This document shows, one piece after another, positions 8,434-15,501 of a DNA stretch of 29,419 nucleotides. The notes below the pieces were generated by a model, which worked only from the letters and a program-made list of their open reading frames with translations, was not told where the DNA came from and did not search any database. The position numbers were made by a program, and so were the translations under genes. Source of the stretch: RUG12395 sp034178705. Lineage in GTDB: Bacteria; Bacillota; Clostridia; Oscillospirales; CAG-272. Location of the stretch: NCBI GenBank assembly GCA_034178705.1, contig JAXFQY010000063.1, positions 1-29,419 on the forward strand. The letters are read 5' to 3'. The number at the start of each line of letters is the position of its first letter. Position 1 is the first letter of the stretch.

Positions 8434-8928
8434 TCAACCTTCCGGTTTCAAAGACAGTTTATAGAGACAGGCATTCTCCGGGGGATTCCTGTAGTAATGA
8501 CGGCGGACACCGCAGGGCAGAAAGCCGAAAGCGGTATACAGCGCGCGTGCCGCAGTGTTTGACTCCCTGACCTCAAGGAAAACCGAGTCACACCCGCGCT
8601 CCCGCAAAATACGGAGCCCTTCCCGAAGCAAAGCAGAACCGACCCCGCCACGCCGGGCCTCCGGCAGAACGGCAAGATCGGAAATTTCCCCCTCGTCCGC
8701 ACCGGCACTGACGAACAGAAACCCGCAGAGGCCTCCGTCCCGATACGCCCCAATCGCGGCATTCTGCGGAGCGGAAAGGGCAGCAGCAATCACCGCATGG
8801 CTCCACGGGTCGGTAAAGCAGCGCTCCGCCACAGACGCGACAAGCTCCGCTGATTCTGCCGAAAGCAAGCGGAGGACCGGTGCGCGCTCCGGCTCAGTAG
8901 CCGAGCGTTCCGTCGAGGCTGTCGTCAT
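8434..8928 (-). CDS. rimI: Ribosomal protein S18 alanine N-acetyltransferase family (RimI)
   Basis: GNAT acetyltransferase, 164 residues from the ATG at 8928 (GGATTGAGC just upstream). This start overlaps the dCMP deaminase end by 35 bases. A TTG further in is an alternative, and the longer in-frame start at 9006 is unlikely. The acetyl-CoA loop is DLAVLPEARRGGVGSALL (84-101), and SNTAARALYTAFGF (123-136) plus RRHYY (142-146) are typical of RimI. Position between dCMP deaminase and tsaD agrees with the common rimI-tsaD pairing. The S18 substrate is assigned from family and context only. Confidence 0.9.
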   Translation of the reverse strand: MTTASTERSATEPERAPVLRLLSAESAELVASVAERCFTDPWSHAVIAAALSAPQNAAIGAYRDGGLCGFLFVSAGADEGEISDLAVLPEARRGGVGSALLREGLRILRERGCDSVFLEVRESNTAARALYTAFGFLPCGVRRHYYRNPPENACLYKLSLKPEG

Positions 8929-9382
8929 GCTCAATCCAGTCGGAAACCGTAATCTCCCGGTAGGTATCCTTGGTTTCCCGGATATAAACCTTTTCAATTC
9001 CCGCATTGAGAATCTGCCGTTTGCACATCATGCAGTTTGCAACGCCGCCGACAATCTCCCCGGTTTTCGGGTCGGTACAGCACAGATAAAGTGCCGCGCC
9101 GATCATCTGATCCCGGCTTGCGGCGATAATGGCGTTTGCCTCGCTGTGAACCGAGCGGCAAAGCTCATAGCGCTCGCCGCGGGGAATCTTCATCTCATCG
9201 CGGATACAGGTGCCAAGGTCGCAACAGTTCTTCCTGCCGCGCGGCGCGCCGTTATAACCGGTTGAAACAATACTGTCGTTTTTGACAATAATCGATCCGT
9301 AACGCTTGCGAAGACAGGTGCTCCGCTCCGACACCGTCTGTGCGATGTCGAGATAGTAGTTGTGCTTTGAAACACGCTCCAT
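8894..9382 (-). CDS. dCMP deaminase (ComEB-type)
   Basis: Zinc hydrolase converting dCMP to dUMP for dTTP synthesis. The 162-residue reading starts at the ATG at 9382, one base after the galU stop, with AAGGGGACT as ribosome site. The zinc site is HSEANA (79-84; His79, catalytic Glu81) and Cys117/Cys120 in ANCMMC. TGYNGAPRG (41-49) and the Cys/His insert CCDLGTC (53-59) are usual for dCMP deaminases and ComEB. Longer in-frame starts up to 9514 fall inside galU. The C-terminal end overlaps rimI. Confidence 0.93.
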   Translation of the reverse strand: MERVSKHNYYLDIAQTVSERSTCLRKRYGSIIVKNDSIVSTGYNGAPRGRKNCCDLGTCIRDEMKIPRGERYELCRSVHSEANAIIAASRDQMIGAALYLCCTDPKTGEIVGGVANCMMCKRQILNAGIEKVYIRETKDTYREITVSDWIEHDDSLDGTLGY

Positions 9383-9383
9383 T

Positions 9384-10262
9384 TTACAGTCCCCTTGCAA
9401 ATTCCCGCACGAAATCGGAAAATTCCTTTCCGATTTCCGGATGTCTGATTCCGGCATAAAGGTTTGCCGCCATAAAGCCAAGCTTTGAGCCGAGATCAAA
9501 ACGCTCTCCCTCAAACACCCGGCCTGTCATACCGTAATGGCGCGCATATTCCGCCATTGCATCGGTCAGTTGGATTTCACCGCCCGCTCCCGGAGGGGTT
9601 TTGTCCAGAATATCAAAAATTTCCGGTGTCAGCAGGACCCGCCCGAGAATGGCAAGATCGGTAAACTCACAACCCGGCTTCGGCTTCTCCACCATGTCGG
9701 TGATCACATACGCACCCGGATCTTCCGGAATCGGATCCGCCTTCATGGAGCAGAAGCGGGGCAGCTGATCTTTTGTGACATGCTTCAGACCCGCGACGGG
9801 TCTGCCGTATTTTTCATAGCAGTCGGCAAGCTGACGGCAGACCGGCGTTTCGGAAAAGATGACATCATCTCCGTACAGAACCGCAAACGGCTCATCCCCC
9901 ACAAAGCTGCGCGCCTGAAGAATCGCATGTCCCAGACCTTTTTTCTCACGCTGGCGTGTGAAAAAAAGGTTGCCGCGGTTCACCTCGGCATGAATCAGCT
10001 CTACCTCATTCTCTCTTCCCTTCGCACGAAGCGCGGCATCGTACTCCGGGGAATAATCGAAATAATCTTCCAGGGCATTTTTTTCTCTGCCGATGATAAC
10101 AAGGACCTCGGTCATGCCGCTGTCAATGGCTTCGTTGACCAGATAGCTGATTGCCGGCCTGTCAACAATCGGGAACATTTCCTTCGGAACACAGCGGGAA
10201 ATAGGGAGCATCCGTGTTCCGAGACCTGCGGCAGGAATTACCGCTTTTCTGACTGCGGGCAT
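9384..10262 (-). CDS. galU: UTP-glucose-1-phosphate uridylyltransferase
   Basis: Makes UDP-glucose from UTP and glucose-1-phosphate, feeding polysaccharide, glycolipid and teichoic-acid type pathways in the cytosol. The 292 residues equal the usual length. The nucleotide-binding loop is VIPAAGLGTRMLPISR (8-23) followed by PKEMFPIVDRPAISYLV. Further in are KKGLGHAILQAR, FAVLYGDDV and EKPKPG, all standard for GalU. The ATG at 10262 has an AAGGAG site 7 bases upstream. First gene of a four-gene cluster and transcribed divergently from the serine hydrolase at 10435. Confidence 0.97.
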   Translation of the reverse strand: MPAVRKAVIPAAGLGTRMLPISRCVPKEMFPIVDRPAISYLVNEAIDSGMTEVLVIIGREKNALEDYFDYSPEYDAALRAKGRENEVELIHAEVNRGNLFFTRQREKKGLGHAILQARSFVGDEPFAVLYGDDVIFSETPVCRQLADCYEKYGRPVAGLKHVTKDQLPRFCSMKADPIPEDPGAYVITDMVEKPKPGCEFTDLAILGRVLLTPEIFDILDKTPPGAGGEIQLTDAMAEYARHYGMTGRVFEGERFDLGSKLGFMAANLYAGIRHPEIGKEFSDFVREFARGL

Positions 10263-10312
10263 TGCTTTCTCCTTTTCGGGTGTATTCCCCCAAGTATGAT
10301 AATAACAATAAT

Positions 10313-10340
10313 ATTATACTTTATCTTTGCAAGATTGCAA
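10313..10340 (-). promoter_or_regulatory. Promoter of galU cluster
   Basis: Minus-strand TTGCAA (10340-10335), 16-base spacer, TATAAT (10318-10313). It lies about 50 bases before the galU ATG. Confidence 0.7.
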
Positions 10341-10357
10341 GGTTTTTTTCGAACTAT

Positions 10358-10387
10358 CTTGCTTTTTCCTCCGGTTTGGGTTAGAAT
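10358..10387 (+). promoter_or_regulatory. Promoter of serine hydrolase gene
   Basis: TTGCTT, 17-base spacer, TAGAAT near 10359-10387, about 48 bases before the ATG at 10435. It is back to back with the galU promoter in a 172-base intergenic region. The -35 match is only moderate. Confidence 0.5.
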
Positions 10388-10434
10388 TTCTGATACGGTG
10401 AATCCCGCAAAGAATAAAGAAGAAGGAGTCCAAC

Positions 10435-12288
10435 ATGTCCTTACTCGGGCTTAACAAAACCCTGACGCTGTTCAACCGTCTGCTCGATACCTCGGAGCCA
10501 ACGCGCCCGATGATTGACCTGCCGCACGGTAAACCGTCTTTGCCGCTCCGCCGGTCCGACCCGCCGCTTCCGCGCAGCACGCCGGAGCAGGAGGGGGTTC
10601 CATCTGCCAAAATTGCGGAATTTCTTACGCTTCTGTCAACCGACGACACGCTGAACATGCACAGTGTCACGGTTCTGAGACACGGAAAAATCATCTTTGA
10701 AGGGGCCTTCGGGGACGAGGATCTTCGCGCACCGAAATATCTTTTCTCCGCCTCCAAAACCTTTGTCGCGCTCGCCTGCGGCATGCTTCTTTCAGAAGGA
10801 AAGCTGTCCCTTGACGAGGCGATCGATACCATTTTTCCCGATAAAGGAAGTCTGCTCTCCCGTTTGACCCGCCGAACCGTTACCGTCCGGGAGCTGTTGA
10901 CGATGCAATCCGGTATTTCTTTCAACGAGGCGGACGCCATGTCAAACGCAGACTGGCTGCATGAAACTCTGGGCTCCGCGTCAATCGGCGAGCTGGGACG
11001 CGGATTCTATTATAACAGTCTCAACACCTATCTTCTTGCGGCGATCATCGTCCGCCAATCCGGAGTATCCCTGTCCGAATACCTCGACGAAAGACTTTTT
11101 GCACCGCTCGGAATCACCGATTATTACTGGGAAAAGAGCGCCGAAGGCATCGAGCGCGGCGGTTGGGGTCTCTATCTGCGCGCCGAGGATCTTGCCAAGG
11201 TAGGCGTACTGATGCAGAACGGCGGCGTGCAGGAGGGCAAACAGCTGATTCCCGCCGACTACCTCGCCGAGGCAACCTCCCCGCAAGCGGAAGCGCCGCA
11301 AAGCTATGGGGACTTCCGATACGGCTACCAGATGTGGGTCGGAAAGCAAAACGACTCCTTCCTTTTCAACGGTATGCTCGGTCAGAATATGTACTGCAAC
11401 ACGGAAAACGGCATTGTCATCGTCAGTTTTGCCGGAAACAGCGATATGTTCCAGCAGTCCAACTCCTTCCGCTATATGCTGCGTCTTTTCACCGGAGCTC
11501 TTCCGGATACTCTCCCGGAGAACCCGGAAGCATACGGCGCGCTCTGCGCCCTGCGCGACAGGCTTTGTCCCGGATCTTCGGCGTGCTATCCGGCACCGGA
11601 GGATCCCCGCGCCTCCGCCCGCGCCGCTCTTCCTGCCGTCCCCAAAGCGTCCCTGCTTTCCCGCCTGCGCGCTTTCCTTTTTCAAAAAAAGGCGCCGCCC
11701 GTTTCTGCGACTTCCGCTGCTCCGGAGTATCCCGCGGAGCTGTCGGAAATTCTCTCCGCGCATTTTGAAACACAGGAAAAAAACTCCATCGGCTTCTTCC
11801 CTCTCACAATGCAGGTAGTGCAGAACAGCTATACGGAAGGGACGGTTTCCGTCGCTTTTTCCGAGCGAAACGGAACATTTTTTCTCACTTACGGGGAAAA
11901 CAACGCCTCCTTCGAGCTCCCCGTGGGGTTCGAATCGGCAAAGGAAACCGAGCTGAATATCTGCGGGGATATCTTCCGCGTCCGTACGCGGGGCGTTATT
12001 CACCGTGATCTGCGCGGTAGGCTGGTCCTTGAAACCCGCACCGATTTTCTGGAGCTCCCCTCTTCCCGCTTCCTACGGGTTACCTTCGGTTTCTCTTCCC
12101 TGCTGCTGGAGGCCGCAGAGCTTCCCGGTAAGGATACCGTTCTTGCCACGCTCCGCACCCAGGCGGACGGGCTCTCCGAATGCCGTTCCAAACTGATAGC
12201 ATCCCTTGCCGGACGCCTGGACGGGGAAGCTTTCCGCCGCAAATGCAATGAGCTTTTTCATCCCCAGCTGACCTTGAAAAAACTCTGA
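10435..12288 (+). CDS. Serine hydrolase, class C beta-lactamase/esterase fold, with extra C-terminal domain
   Basis: A 617-residue penicillin-binding-protein-like serine hydrolase. The nucleophile motif S-x-x-K is SASK (105-108), preceded by KYLFSASKTF. The Tyr motif is YYN (192-194), and TVRELLTMQSGI (149-160) is typical of the family. The catalytic domain spans about 50-360 and ends after GYQMWVGKQNDSFLFNGMLGQ and a FAGNSDMF segment. About 370-617 is a further region of unknown fold that begins with an Ala/Pro-rich linker. No signal peptide or membrane segment is visible, so it is probably cytosolic, unlike real beta-lactamases. Substrate unknown. The ATG has an AGAAGGAG site. It stands alone on the plus strand. 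Confidence 0.9.
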   Translation: MSLLGLNKTLTLFNRLLDTSEPTRPMIDLPHGKPSLPLRRSDPPLPRSTPEQEGVPSAKIAEFLTLLSTDDTLNMHSVTVLRHGKIIFEGAFGDEDLRAPKYLFSASKTFVALACGMLLSEGKLSLDEAIDTIFPDKGSLLSRLTRRTVTVRELLTMQSGISFNEADAMSNADWLHETLGSASIGELGRGFYYNSLNTYLLAAIIVRQSGVSLSEYLDERLFAPLGITDYYWEKSAEGIERGGWGLYLRAEDLAKVGVLMQNGGVQEGKQLIPADYLAEATSPQAEAPQSYGDFRYGYQMWVGKQNDSFLFNGMLGQNMYCNTENGIVIVSFAGNSDMFQQSNSFRYMLRLFTGALPDTLPENPEAYGALCALRDRLCPGSSACYPAPEDPRASARAALPAVPKASLLSRLRAFLFQKKAPPVSATSAAPEYPAELSEILSAHFETQEKNSIGFFPLTMQVVQNSYTEGTVSVAFSERNGTFFLTYGENNASFELPVGFESAKETELNICGDIFRVRTRGVIHRDLRGRLVLETRTDFLELPSSRFLRVTFGFSSLLLEAAELPGKDTVLATLRTQADGLSECRSKLIASLAGRLDGEAFRRKCNELFHPQLTLKKL

Positions 12289-12327
12289 CTTTTTTCAAAC
12301 AGCCAACGGGAAAAGACCGGAAACGGT

Positions 12328-12400
12328 GATATAATCCCCTTAGAGTAGACACTCGAAAAAACGAAAAAGTTTTACGAGACTACACTAAGGGGATTATATC
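12328..12400. repeat. 73-bp near-perfect palindrome, MITE-like
   Basis: The outer 16 bases, GATATAATCCCCTTAG (12328-12343), are repeated in exact inverted form at 12385-12400. The inverted match continues imperfectly inward (AGTAGACACTCG against the complement of CGAGACTACACT) around an A-rich loop. Both ends carry TGATATAAT, an extended -10 look-alike reading inward. Terminal inverted repeats enclosing a short non-coding core suggest a miniature transposable element or an IS3-like end remnant. A strong hairpin acting as terminator of the serine hydrolase gene is the simpler option. No target duplication is obvious. Confidence 0.6.
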
Positions 12401-12403
12401 AAC

Positions 12404-12593
12404 CCAAGCGGCCCTTGGTTTTTCTTCCTGCCCCGCCGCGGGGTGTCGCAAGCCGCCGGAAGTGAGCAGCAAAGCAGAGCCTTCCGCTTCTGTGCGCGGA
12501 ATCGGGAGATATGAAGGTTTTTGGCAAAAACCGTAGGGAAGCCGCAATCGAAAAAGGATAGGCTGTACCTGTCATTAAGTTAAAATCAAAACG
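12404..12593. other. Non-coding structured tract
   Basis: No plausible gene is seen here. There is a short stem CCAAG/CTTGG (12404-12418) followed by TTTTT, which could be a weak plus-strand terminator. A CCCCG/CGGGG hairpin follows near 12430. Next, a CGGAAG/CTTCCG pair encloses about 18 bases (near 12457-12486), and GGTTTTT-GGC-AAAAACC is a perfect 7-bp hairpin near 12515. A transcribed RNA is possible, but no known family is recognised. Confidence 0.3.
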
Positions 12594-12638
12594 CAGCCGT
12601 TAAGGCACGGAAAAACCACTTCCGCTCCTTAACGGCTG
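12594..12638 (-). terminator. Terminator of DUF3795 gene
   Basis: Perfect 12-bp inverted repeat CAGCCGTTAAGG / CCTTAACGGCTG (12594-12605 and 12627-12638). On the minus strand it is followed by CGTTTTGATTTTAAC. It lies about 80 bases beyond the stop at 12721. Confidence 0.55.
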
Positions 12639-12643
12639 TGCCG

Positions 12644-12708
12644 GTTCACGGCAGTTTGTTTACATGGCAGTTTGTTAGATAACAAAAAACCGTAAGCATG
12701 CCGTGAAC
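12644..12708. repeat. Inverted repeat enclosing a tandem 11-mer
   Basis: GTTCACGGCA (12644-12653) and TGCCGTGAAC (12699-12708) form a perfect 10-bp inverted repeat. The loop holds GGCAGTTTGTT twice (12650-12660 and 12666-12676), 16 bases apart, and a small TTGTTA/TAACAA hairpin. It is adjacent to the stop of the DUF3795 gene and may be a second terminator or a small mobile remnant. Confidence 0.5.
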
Positions 12709-12720
12709 AGATATCCTGCC

Positions 12721-13173
12721 TTATCGCTTCTTATAAAGGATCAGCTCGGGATCCGTGCCGTTTGCACCATACTCACTGACAAGCAGAAAATCCATTCCCG
12801 CGACTACTCCGTAGCATCTTCCGATTTCCCCGTCATGAAACGCGCATGCAACCTGATTACACAGATAGATCTGATTGTCATCAAGCAGTCTGACTGCTTC
12901 GCCGTTTGGCATGGGATAAGCGATATTTACATAAGAACCGTTCATCGCGTAAAGCTCATGCAGGTCCGGCAGACCGGGAATGTTCAAAGCATTGAATTCT
13001 TCGATCAATTGTTTTTTGAGCAAGTCATAGTGTTCCATCCCGCCCGTTTTTATGTATCGAAAAATGAAGCACTGTTTTCCGAAGGGACATCCTTGGGATT
13101 CTCTGCAGCCCTTACAGCCTTGATCCTTTCCGTAGTTGCAGGCGCCGCAATCCGCACCGCATATTGATTTCAT
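12721..13173 (-). CDS. DUF3795-type cysteine-rich protein
   Basis: A 150-residue protein of unknown function. The N-terminus is Cys-rich, with CGADCGACNYGKDQGCKGC (5-23) and further Cys at 29 and 35, resembling the DUF3795 family, in which such cysteines are thought to bind a metal or cluster. The remainder (40-150) is a compact mixed fold with more Cys at 105, 110 and 120. The ATG at 13173 has an excellent AAAGGAGG site. The in-frame ATG at 13200 is poorly placed. The gene stands alone and is followed by hairpins. Metal binding is inferred, not shown. Confidence 0.85.
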   Translation of the reverse strand: MKSICGADCGACNYGKDQGCKGCRESQGCPFGKQCFIFRYIKTGGMEHYDLLKKQLIEEFNALNIPGLPDLHELYAMNGSYVNIAYPMPNGEAVRLLDDNQIYLCNQVACAFHDGEIGRCYGVVAGMDFLLVSEYGANGTDPELILYKKR

Positions 13174-13585
13174 CTTCGTCCTCCTTTTCTGATCTTTCAA
13201 TACTCTTCAAAGCCGAACAACTGCCTTTCCGTTCCGCCGGGTTTCCATCAGAAGGCAAACCTTCCGTTTTCTGGTCGGCCTGCCTTCCGAAACACATTCC
13301 CGCGAGTTTCTGTTCGGCTTCGGAATCCAACCGTTCATCCTTCCATTCTCTATGCAGCGATAAAAACCAGCGCTCCCCGGTTGCATCGCTTTTCGAAGAA
13401 GAAGCAACCGATCGAAAGGAAATTGCAGACGATGGCTTAAGAATTATACAACGTACAAAAAATAATTGCAACAGATCGGAACGATAGATAAGTGAATTGT
13501 CCCTTTCTCAACCGGGGGGCAGAAAAAGAAGGGGGGGCGCAAATACCGGACGGTGATTTCCTGTGTCCGGGTTGTCTTCAACAAT
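13174..13585. other. Intergenic stretch, nothing firm
   Basis: Open frames exist on both strands, but none has a good ribosome site with a recognisable product. A purine-biased segment with G-runs (GGGGGG near 13516, GGGGGGG near 13534) lies near the asnB terminator. I see no promoter I can defend for the DUF3795 gene. Confidence 0.4.
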
Positions 13586-13615
13586 AAAGGGCTTCGGCTG
13601 TCGCCGAAGCCCTTT
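13586..13615 (-). terminator. Terminator of glnN-amt-asnB operon
   Basis: Perfect 13-bp stem (13586-13598 with 13603-13615), 4-nt loop, 27 bases after the asnB stop. On the minus strand it is followed by TATTGTTG. It ends with TTTT on the plus strand as well. Confidence 0.75.
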
Positions 13616-13642
13616 TCGGGATCTTCCGTCAACGGGAAAGGG

Positions 13643-15220
13643 TCATTTCCCGCTTGCGCCGTAGTTCGAGAGAACGCGTGCGGAGGGGTCATTGACATCG
13701 CACCCCTTCCAGGAGCGGTTGGGCATCCAAAAATCCGCAATCATCTCTGCTTGTCCCGGATAATACTTCTCAAAGATTTCACGGTACAGCAGCGATTCCT
13801 TCGTAAAGGGGGCAGCGTGACGGTATGCCGCACTTTTTTCACGCAGCTCCGCGTCGCTGTAGAGCCCCTCGGCATACTCCTTCAGATCATCCACCATCGA
13901 GTGACCGACCGCATCGGAGAAGGCCGCTTTTTCGCGGTAGAGGATGTCGTGCGGCAGCCAGTCCCCCTCAAAGGCATGACGGAGGAGGTATTTCCCGATG
14001 CCGTAGGTGTTCAGTTTCTTTTCCGGATCAATCGACAGAACATAGCGGACAAAAGCAAGGTCCCCGAAAGGAACCCGCGCCTCAAGGGAGTTTGCGGAGA
14101 TGCAGCGGTCTGCACGGAGCACATCATACATATGAAGCTCGCGGATGCGTTTTTCCGACTCCTCCTGAAACGCCGACGCAGAGGGAGCAAAATCGGTATA
14201 TTTGTAGCCGAACAGTTCATCCGAAATCTCTCCGGTCAGCAGAACGCGGATATCGGTATGCTCATGAATCCACTTGCAAAGCAGATACATGCCCATGCTG
14301 GCCCGAACGGTTGTAATATCAAAGGTTCCGAGCGTGTAAATCACTTCTTCCAGAGAGGAGAGAACCTCCTCACGGGTCATGATGACCTCGGTGTGCTCAC
14401 TTCCGATATACTCCGCAACCTGACGAGCATACTTCAGGTCGATGGCATCCCCATCCATGCCGATGGCAAAAGTGCGGATGGGTTTGGGGCTTTTCTTTGC
14501 CGCGATAGCGCAGACAAGAGAGGAATCCAGCCCGCCGGAAAGAAGGAAGCCGACCTTCGCATCCGAAACCAGGCGTTTCTCCACGCCGTCAATCAGCTTC
14601 TCCCGGATTTTCCGGCAAACCGTGTCAAGGCCGTCATGCGAAACCTCCCTTACCTTCGTAATGTCGGTGTACGGTATAAATTTTCCGCCGCGGTAGTAGT
14701 GCCCCGGAGGAAAAGGAAAGATCTTATCGCAAAGCCCGACAAGGTTTTTCGGCTCGCTTGCGAACAGCACAGCCCCGTTCCGGTCATAGCCGTAATAAAG
14801 CGGACGAATTCCTATCGGATCACGCGCGGCAAGATACTCGCCCGTTTCCCCGTCATAGAGAATCATAGCAAACTCCGCATCGAGCAGGGAAAACATCCCG
14901 ACACCGTATTCACGGTACAAAGGAAGCAGAATCTCGCAGTCAGAGCCGCTTTTGAAGCTGTATTTTACAGAAAGCTGTTCTTTCAGTTTTTCAAAGCCGT
15001 AGATTTCCCCGTTGCAGACCAGATAGCTGCCGTCAAGCTCGAACGGCTGCATGCCTTCCGGGGTGAGCCCCATAATCGCAAGTCGGTGAAACCCGAGAAG
15101 CCCCCGACCGGTATCAATAATCCTGCTGTCATCCGGTCCTCTGGATATTGTCTTTTCAAAACCTGCCCGAAAAGCGGAAAGGGTGGCACGGCTGTCGCAG
15201 TAGCCCATAATCGAACACAT
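13643..15220 (-). CDS. asnB: Asparagine synthetase B, glutamine-hydrolysing
   Basis: Makes Asn from Asp, ATP and the amide of Gln. The 525-residue reading from the ATG at 15220 puts the catalytic Cys at position 2 (MCSIMGYCDS), the N-terminal nucleophile of the class II glutaminase domain. An ATG at 15286 would bury it and is rejected. GGAGG lies upstream. RGPDDS (27-32), NGEIYG (70-75) and the ARDPIGIRPLYYG segment (132-144) are in the glutaminase half. The ATP-pyrophosphatase loop is SGGLDSS (228-234), and TGEISDELFGYKY (329-341) is the synthetase signature. It is third in the glnN-amt-asnB operon and is preceded by its own T-box, so it probably responds to uncharged tRNA-Asn as well as to nitrogen supply. 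Confidence 0.97.
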   Translation of the reverse strand: MCSIMGYCDSRATLSAFRAGFEKTISRGPDDSRIIDTGRGLLGFHRLAIMGLTPEGMQPFELDGSYLVCNGEIYGFEKLKEQLSVKYSFKSGSDCEILLPLYREYGVGMFSLLDAEFAMILYDGETGEYLAARDPIGIRPLYYGYDRNGAVLFASEPKNLVGLCDKIFPFPPGHYYRGGKFIPYTDITKVREVSHDGLDTVCRKIREKLIDGVEKRLVSDAKVGFLLSGGLDSSLVCAIAAKKSPKPIRTFAIGMDGDAIDLKYARQVAEYIGSEHTEVIMTREEVLSSLEEVIYTLGTFDITTVRASMGMYLLCKWIHEHTDIRVLLTGEISDELFGYKYTDFAPSASAFQEESEKRIRELHMYDVLRADRCISANSLEARVPFGDLAFVRYVLSIDPEKKLNTYGIGKYLLRHAFEGDWLPHDILYREKAAFSDAVGHSMVDDLKEYAEGLYSDAELREKSAAYRHAAPFTKESLLYREIFEKYYPGQAEMIADFWMPNRSWKGCDVNDPSARVLSNYGASGK

Positions 15221-15240
15221 AATAGAATCCTCCGAAATCA

Positions 15241-15475
15241 ATCTGTCAGCATCCGATAGGGCAAGTGCCGCAACTCGCTGTGCCACCTATCTTTCTTCTC
15301 TTCCGGCTCCGTTTGAAGCCTTGCCGCTGTAACGGGCAGCTCCCGGCTCACCTACTCGGTGTCTCCCTTTCGGATCGCGGCTTACCGGGTGTTCTTCGCG
15401 CAGCTCCTGCCGTATGGCTTCCATCGTCCCATACTCGCTTCGTGCGGTGTTCTGCGGTACTTTTCCCGACTCAGA
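15241..15475 (-). promoter_or_regulatory. T-box leader of asnB, probable tRNA-Asn specificity
   Basis: The 281-base gap between amt and asnB has T-box hallmarks on the minus strand. The antiterminator (15291-15255) is a GATAGG/CCTATC helix with a 7-nt bulge TGGCACA, then a GCGAG/CTTGC helix. The bulge begins TGGC, able to pair with a GCCA tRNA 3' end, and tRNA-Asn carries discriminator G. Upstream is CCCGTTA (15336-15330), the conserved F-box, with CCGAGTAGGTGAGCCGGGAG before it. The 5' side has GGGAAAAGTACC (AGTA at 15461-15458). A candidate specifier AAC (15393-15391) lies in GAAGAACACC. No U-run terminator follows, so the switching mechanism is unclear. Confidence 0.85.
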
Positions 15476-15501
15476 CGCCTCTGTTCCTCTTCGGTTTTGT
15501 G

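Noticed and set aside
12425..12490. CCGGAAG and GAGCAGC resembling the SRP RNA apical region
   Set aside because: The helix needed next to the GGAA loop does not form (GCC against GTG), and the rest of the SRP fold is missing.
13112..13471. 119-codon minus-strand frame upstream of the DUF3795 gene
   Set aside because: Codon use is partly gene-like, but it overlaps the good start of the DUF3795 gene and shows no motif or ribosome site.
13553..15259. 568-codon open frame on the plus strand, opposite asnB
   Set aside because: Antisense shadow of asnB, including its leader region. No start signal.
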